The notes below the pieces were generated by a model. That model was not told the origin of the DNA. It ran no database searches and saw only the letters and a program-made list of their open reading frames with translations. This document shows positions 60,650 through 64,000 of a DNA stretch of 64,000 nucleotides, piece after piece. Source of the DNA: Nemopilema nomurai (Eukaryota > Cnidaria > Scyphozoa > Rhizostomeae > Rhizostomatidae); assembly GCA_003864495.1 (NCBI GenBank), contig ML133437.1, forward strand, positions 1,240,001 to 1,304,000. Reading direction: 5' to 3'. Position 1 is the first letter of the stretch. The number at the start of each line of letters is the position of its first letter. The position numbers and the translations under genes are program-made.

Positions 60650-60820
60650 CAAGAGAACCAAACCATCTGCAAACGAAGCAACGCGCAGCGTCTTTTGAGA
60701 TTGAATATCTAAACCAATTTCTTCGTACCACTTTTTTTGAAACTTAAATTTTCTCCCTGCTTGTTCCGACTGTTGAAATCTATTAAAGGTCTTATCGGAC
60801 CGGATCTTTTCCTTCAAATA
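60650..60820 (-). other. Possible isolated exon
   Basis: On the minus strand a frame without stops, containing KIRSDKTFNRFQQSEQAGRK, KFQKKWYEEIGLDIQ and RVASFADGLVLL, runs into a good donor (CTCTTG/GTGAGAGA) at 60649. Acceptor-like AGs exist near 60820. I could not connect it to other exons or recognise a family. It may be an exon of an undetected gene or a transposon scrap. Confidence 0.25.
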
Positions 60821-63020
60821 TTGCAAACTCAAAGATATTAGGACTCTTTGCTCGGCTATTTGTTGGTCATTTGATGGCGAACTAGTATAGTAGGAGTTGT
60901 GGTATGAGTTGACACAAAACGTAATGAATCATAGGACGTTACAGGATAGACAGAAGTGTAATAAATCAAACCAACACTTTTAAAAAAGCCATTGGAATAA
61001 TATTAGCCGGTGTTACTTCTAGACAGGATAGACAGCCGTTTTATTTTAAAGGTATCAGCAATAAGCAATCAGCAATTCAGTTAAAAACAGATGAGGTATC
61101 ATTCTGTTTCAGTATCACTGCATCCAACAAAAGATAACTTGAATGAATTATCAGGGTTTTTTGACAATTTCTTCATGAAGTAATTTTGCCCAACCTAATG
61201 TGGCAGATTCTAAAACATAAAGTTTCGGGGAAAATGAAAGTATCCCACAAATGTCTCACCAATACCAACCCCCCCCCCATCGTTTTCTCCTCGAGTTTAG
61301 ACGGATTACAATTAGACGTGTCCCCCCAGTCACCACCCCCCCCCTCCTTGACGCCGTACTGGGCTTTGACGCTATATACATTATAAATAGTTCTAATCAA
61401 AGCAATAATCAAAGCAAGATTGGTTGCTTGAGAAATTCTTCACTATTGAAACCTTTGTATGGGAACAATTGGAGTAATTTCCCGGTCAACTGTCAGGGGA
61501 TTTGCAGATGGTTTCAGGTGGTTTCAGATGACATCAGGTGATTTTAACGTTTGTAACATTCTTCACTATCGGCTAGGCTTTATTCTCTCATTAGCTGTAC
61601 CGTAATCTATATCTCAGAGAAATTCAGAAAACTGCTTCAAGAGACCGGCTATAAAATGGGTCGGATAAGCTGCTGAGCTATATCAAACGAACAAAAATTG
61701 CTGGCAACCTTATTCACAAACCAGGCTGAACGTAGGTTGCTATCAGCAATCAGTGTTCTTGTCGTTGGCAATCTCCCCGCGTCTTGATATTGCCATGGAA
61801 ATGTAAAGTTTCCATAGCAGTGCAGCGTTGTTGTTGTCTACGAAATCCATTTTAAGTAGAGAAGCGAGTCGACATGGAGACCCATTGGTTGTGCTTGCTT
61901 GTTCTTCAACTAACATTTAAATGGCCTATCTCTAAGCAAGTTAGACTGGAGTACTCGAAGAATTCTTCCACCTTAGTTTATGCTGCTGGTGTTGCTTCTT
62001 TAGAAATTGTTAGGTTGAAAACCGTCACATGAGTTCACTTTCTCTTGGAGCTTTCACTGCATTATCCCACTCCCCCTTTACCCATTCTAAATGACCTTTT
62101 CAAGCTATTGACGGGGGACAATAGCGGTGATTTGCTATCCTTACATAAAACATTCATTAGTGGAGAAACAGCTGCCGCAAAGAATTCCCAAGAAAGTTTT
62201 TTCTAGCTTAACGAGAAGGATCGAAGCATTTGAGTGTTCCAGCCGGTGGTTGTTGCCGCCGCATATTGGTCCTAGCGTATATCTTCCTAATCAAGATTTG
62301 GCTTCCACTTTTGATTATAAAGTGACTTTTGCGCATGGGCGATTAAAAGTGATAAGTTGATATTAATATTTAACGCGTTTTAAAAATCAAGCTGTTTGGA
62401 CGTGAAGGTCAATTCATACCACAGTGTTCTAGAGCCTTGACCGCCATCGCACTGCAAGGTGAAGAGTTTGTCACTTTTCCAATCATCAACCTGGGCGCTC
62501 TTTGTACATTCGGCCAGTCAAATATAGTGACGACCGTCCCATTGCCTTCCATTGTAAAATCGCGGGATTCGATTTACTGGCTATTTTGCAAACAATAGAA
62601 AAAGAAAAGGAAGGAATTGGCAACGTGTTTTCTATTCACAAGGCAATCGAATCGAGATTGCTAACTGTTGCATCGAGCTGTTGCTGAATTAACTTGGGAC
62701 CGGATGGCGGTTATTCAATATAACGTGCGATGAATGTTGAATTTCTATTGTGATAGTGTTGATCGTGGACGTTCATTGTTCTTCTGGATCTGATCTTGGA
62801 TGGGCAAAAAGAGTGAGTAGAACGGCCGTTCGACGCTTGTGGATTAGAAATAAGAAGGAATTAAGAAATAGCATCAGACTCCATTGTCCAAATACATAAA
62901 GAGAGGAGATAATTCGCCTGCGACAGCCACTCGAAGAAACACTGTAGTTGAAGGAGATATACCCAGTTGGAGGGTACCATCAGGCAACCAAGCATTCACG
63001 CACGCAGTAGCCCTACAACC
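60821..63020. other. Intergenic and 5' region of the RBM24/38-like gene
   Basis: Mostly unique AT-rich sequence with C-rich stretches at 61268-61280 and 61335-61351. The last few hundred bases before 63021 are likely promoter and 5' UTR of the RNA-binding protein gene. No promoter element could be assigned, and small open frames near 62130-62690 have no recognisable content. Confidence 0.4.
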
Positions 63021-63861
63021 ATGTCTTATATAGACGAATTAGATTTGGACGAGGAGGGCCTGACAGAAGAGGAAATTAAAAAAAGGAAGACGAAAATTTT
63101 CGTGGGTGGCTTGAAGTACTCCTCAAAAGATGATGTGTTAAAAGAATACTTCAGCCAATTTGGTGAGATCGAAGAGGCCGTTGTAATTTACGACCGAGAA
63201 AGTGGCTTATCAAAAGGATATGGATTTGTAAGTAAATTTGACAGGAGCTAAGAAATTCTAATATTATTCATAAGTCTTCTTTGAATTTATTTCATGCGCT
63301 CAAAGCTAGTGGGAGTTTTAATTATCAGTTTTAAGCCTTGATAAACATGAAAAGCAATTATTTAAGACAAGTCCATTGTCTAATTGTTTTAAACCATGGC
63401 AGGCACTTGAATCTGTTTCTTCAAATACTTGAATTTGATAACTTTAGACCGTCTGTCTCTCTATTTGAAACCATGACCAACATACCCTGTCAAAGGAACA
63501 AAGAGGAGGCCAGCTTGGCAACCGGCGAATCTTGTACCTGCAGATGTATCTTAAAGATAGACTTGATATAGCTCTTTCTACATCTGCAACTTTCTACAAC
63601 TTTTGTTTTTGTTGATGAGCTTGCTGCTTGGTAATCGCGACATGTTCGTTTTGAGAAAGAGCATAGCGATACAGATTCATTGTGGAGTGCACAATAGAGA
63701 CCTGTTGTTGAACGATCCCTTTCTACTCCGGCAGGTTACAATGTCAACTGACGAAGCGGCCGAACTGGCCATTAGAGACAAAAGCCCGCGATTGGACGGC
63801 AGACGATGCAATGTCAACCTCGCATATATAGGCCAAAAGAAAAAGAACATTGGCTTATCCA
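63021..63861 (+). CDS. RBM24: RBM24/RBM38-like RRM protein, first two coding exons (gene continues right)
   Basis: Exons 63021-63227 and 63735-63861 join in phase 0; the second ends in a GTAAGT donor, so the gene continues beyond the window. A single RRM spans about residues 24-104: RNP2 is KIFVGGL, RNP1 is KGYGFVTM split by the intron, with [16 protein letters not shown] between them. [17 protein letters not shown] at the end of the RRM is specific to the RBM24/38 (SEB-4) family. These proteins bind GU-rich mRNA sites to control splicing, stability and translation in differentiating cells. Unlike vertebrate members, the N-terminus is acidic ([20 protein letters not shown]). ATG 63021 is the first in-frame Met of the open stretch. 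Vertebrate RBM24 and RBM38 cannot be told apart from this part. Confidence 0.9.
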
Positions 63862-64000
63862 GTAAGTTTTACTGCTCCCTTTGCCCCAAAACGTCCATTA
63901 TACCCGAAGTGGACACTTTCATCCCAAGCCTATTCACACATGCACACATCACCATTAATTATTGAAATAAATGTATTCTCGAAAAGTGATGCTTCTTAAA

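Overview
The window is nuclear DNA of an animal. Coding exons are short, separated by AT-rich introns of roughly 0.3-2.4 kb with GT/AG borders, and each exon chain keeps an open frame across every junction. The gene set (TANGO6, TET, RASSF with a SARAH tail, HMGCL, DAPP1/Bam32, CLK, RBM24/38) is metazoan. Low GC, compact introns, many small DNA transposons and a jockey/CR1-like retroelement suggest an early-branching animal, most likely a cnidarian (anthozoan). The species is an inference, not something read directly.

Layout. 1-6.6 kb: 3' two-thirds of TANGO6 (+). 6.6-8.7 kb: retroelement relic and a MITE. 8.7-18.6 kb: TET methylcytosine dioxygenase (+), with a likely one-base frame break near its C-terminus. 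19.8-27.0 kb: RASSF2/4/6-type gene (-), convergent with TET. 27-29 kb: divergent upstream region shared with HMGCL (+, 29.1-33.7 kb), the mitochondrial HMG-CoA lyase. 35.5-38.4 kb: 3' part of an unrecognised gene (-) ending in a hydrophobic Cys-rich tail. 38.65-39.80 kb: complete non-autonomous hAT element with an 8-bp target duplication. 40.7-46.8 kb: DAPP1-like SH2-PH adaptor (+). 47.5-56.7 kb: CLK/LAMMER kinase (-) in 13 coding exons. 57.5-59.2 kb: 5'-truncated, broken LINE. 59.4-60.1 kb: tandem repeats. 63.0 kb to the right edge: first two coding exons of an RBM24/38 RNA-binding protein (+).

The genes do not form a pathway or operon. They are independent housekeeping, signalling and chromatin genes: secretory trafficking, DNA demethylation, Hippo/Ras signalling, ketone-body and leucine metabolism, phosphoinositide signalling, splicing-factor phosphorylation and mRNA regulation.

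I found no convincing new multi-gene system. The best leads are a TET gene with no visible CXXC exon and a six-C frame break, a CLK kinase whose LAMMER signature has lost its arginine, a half-LIM-like Cys cluster in RASSF, the unrecognised minus-strand gene, and several well-delimited non-autonomous transposons. Exon borders were assigned by eye from splice consensus, frame and family similarity recalled from memory; no search was run.
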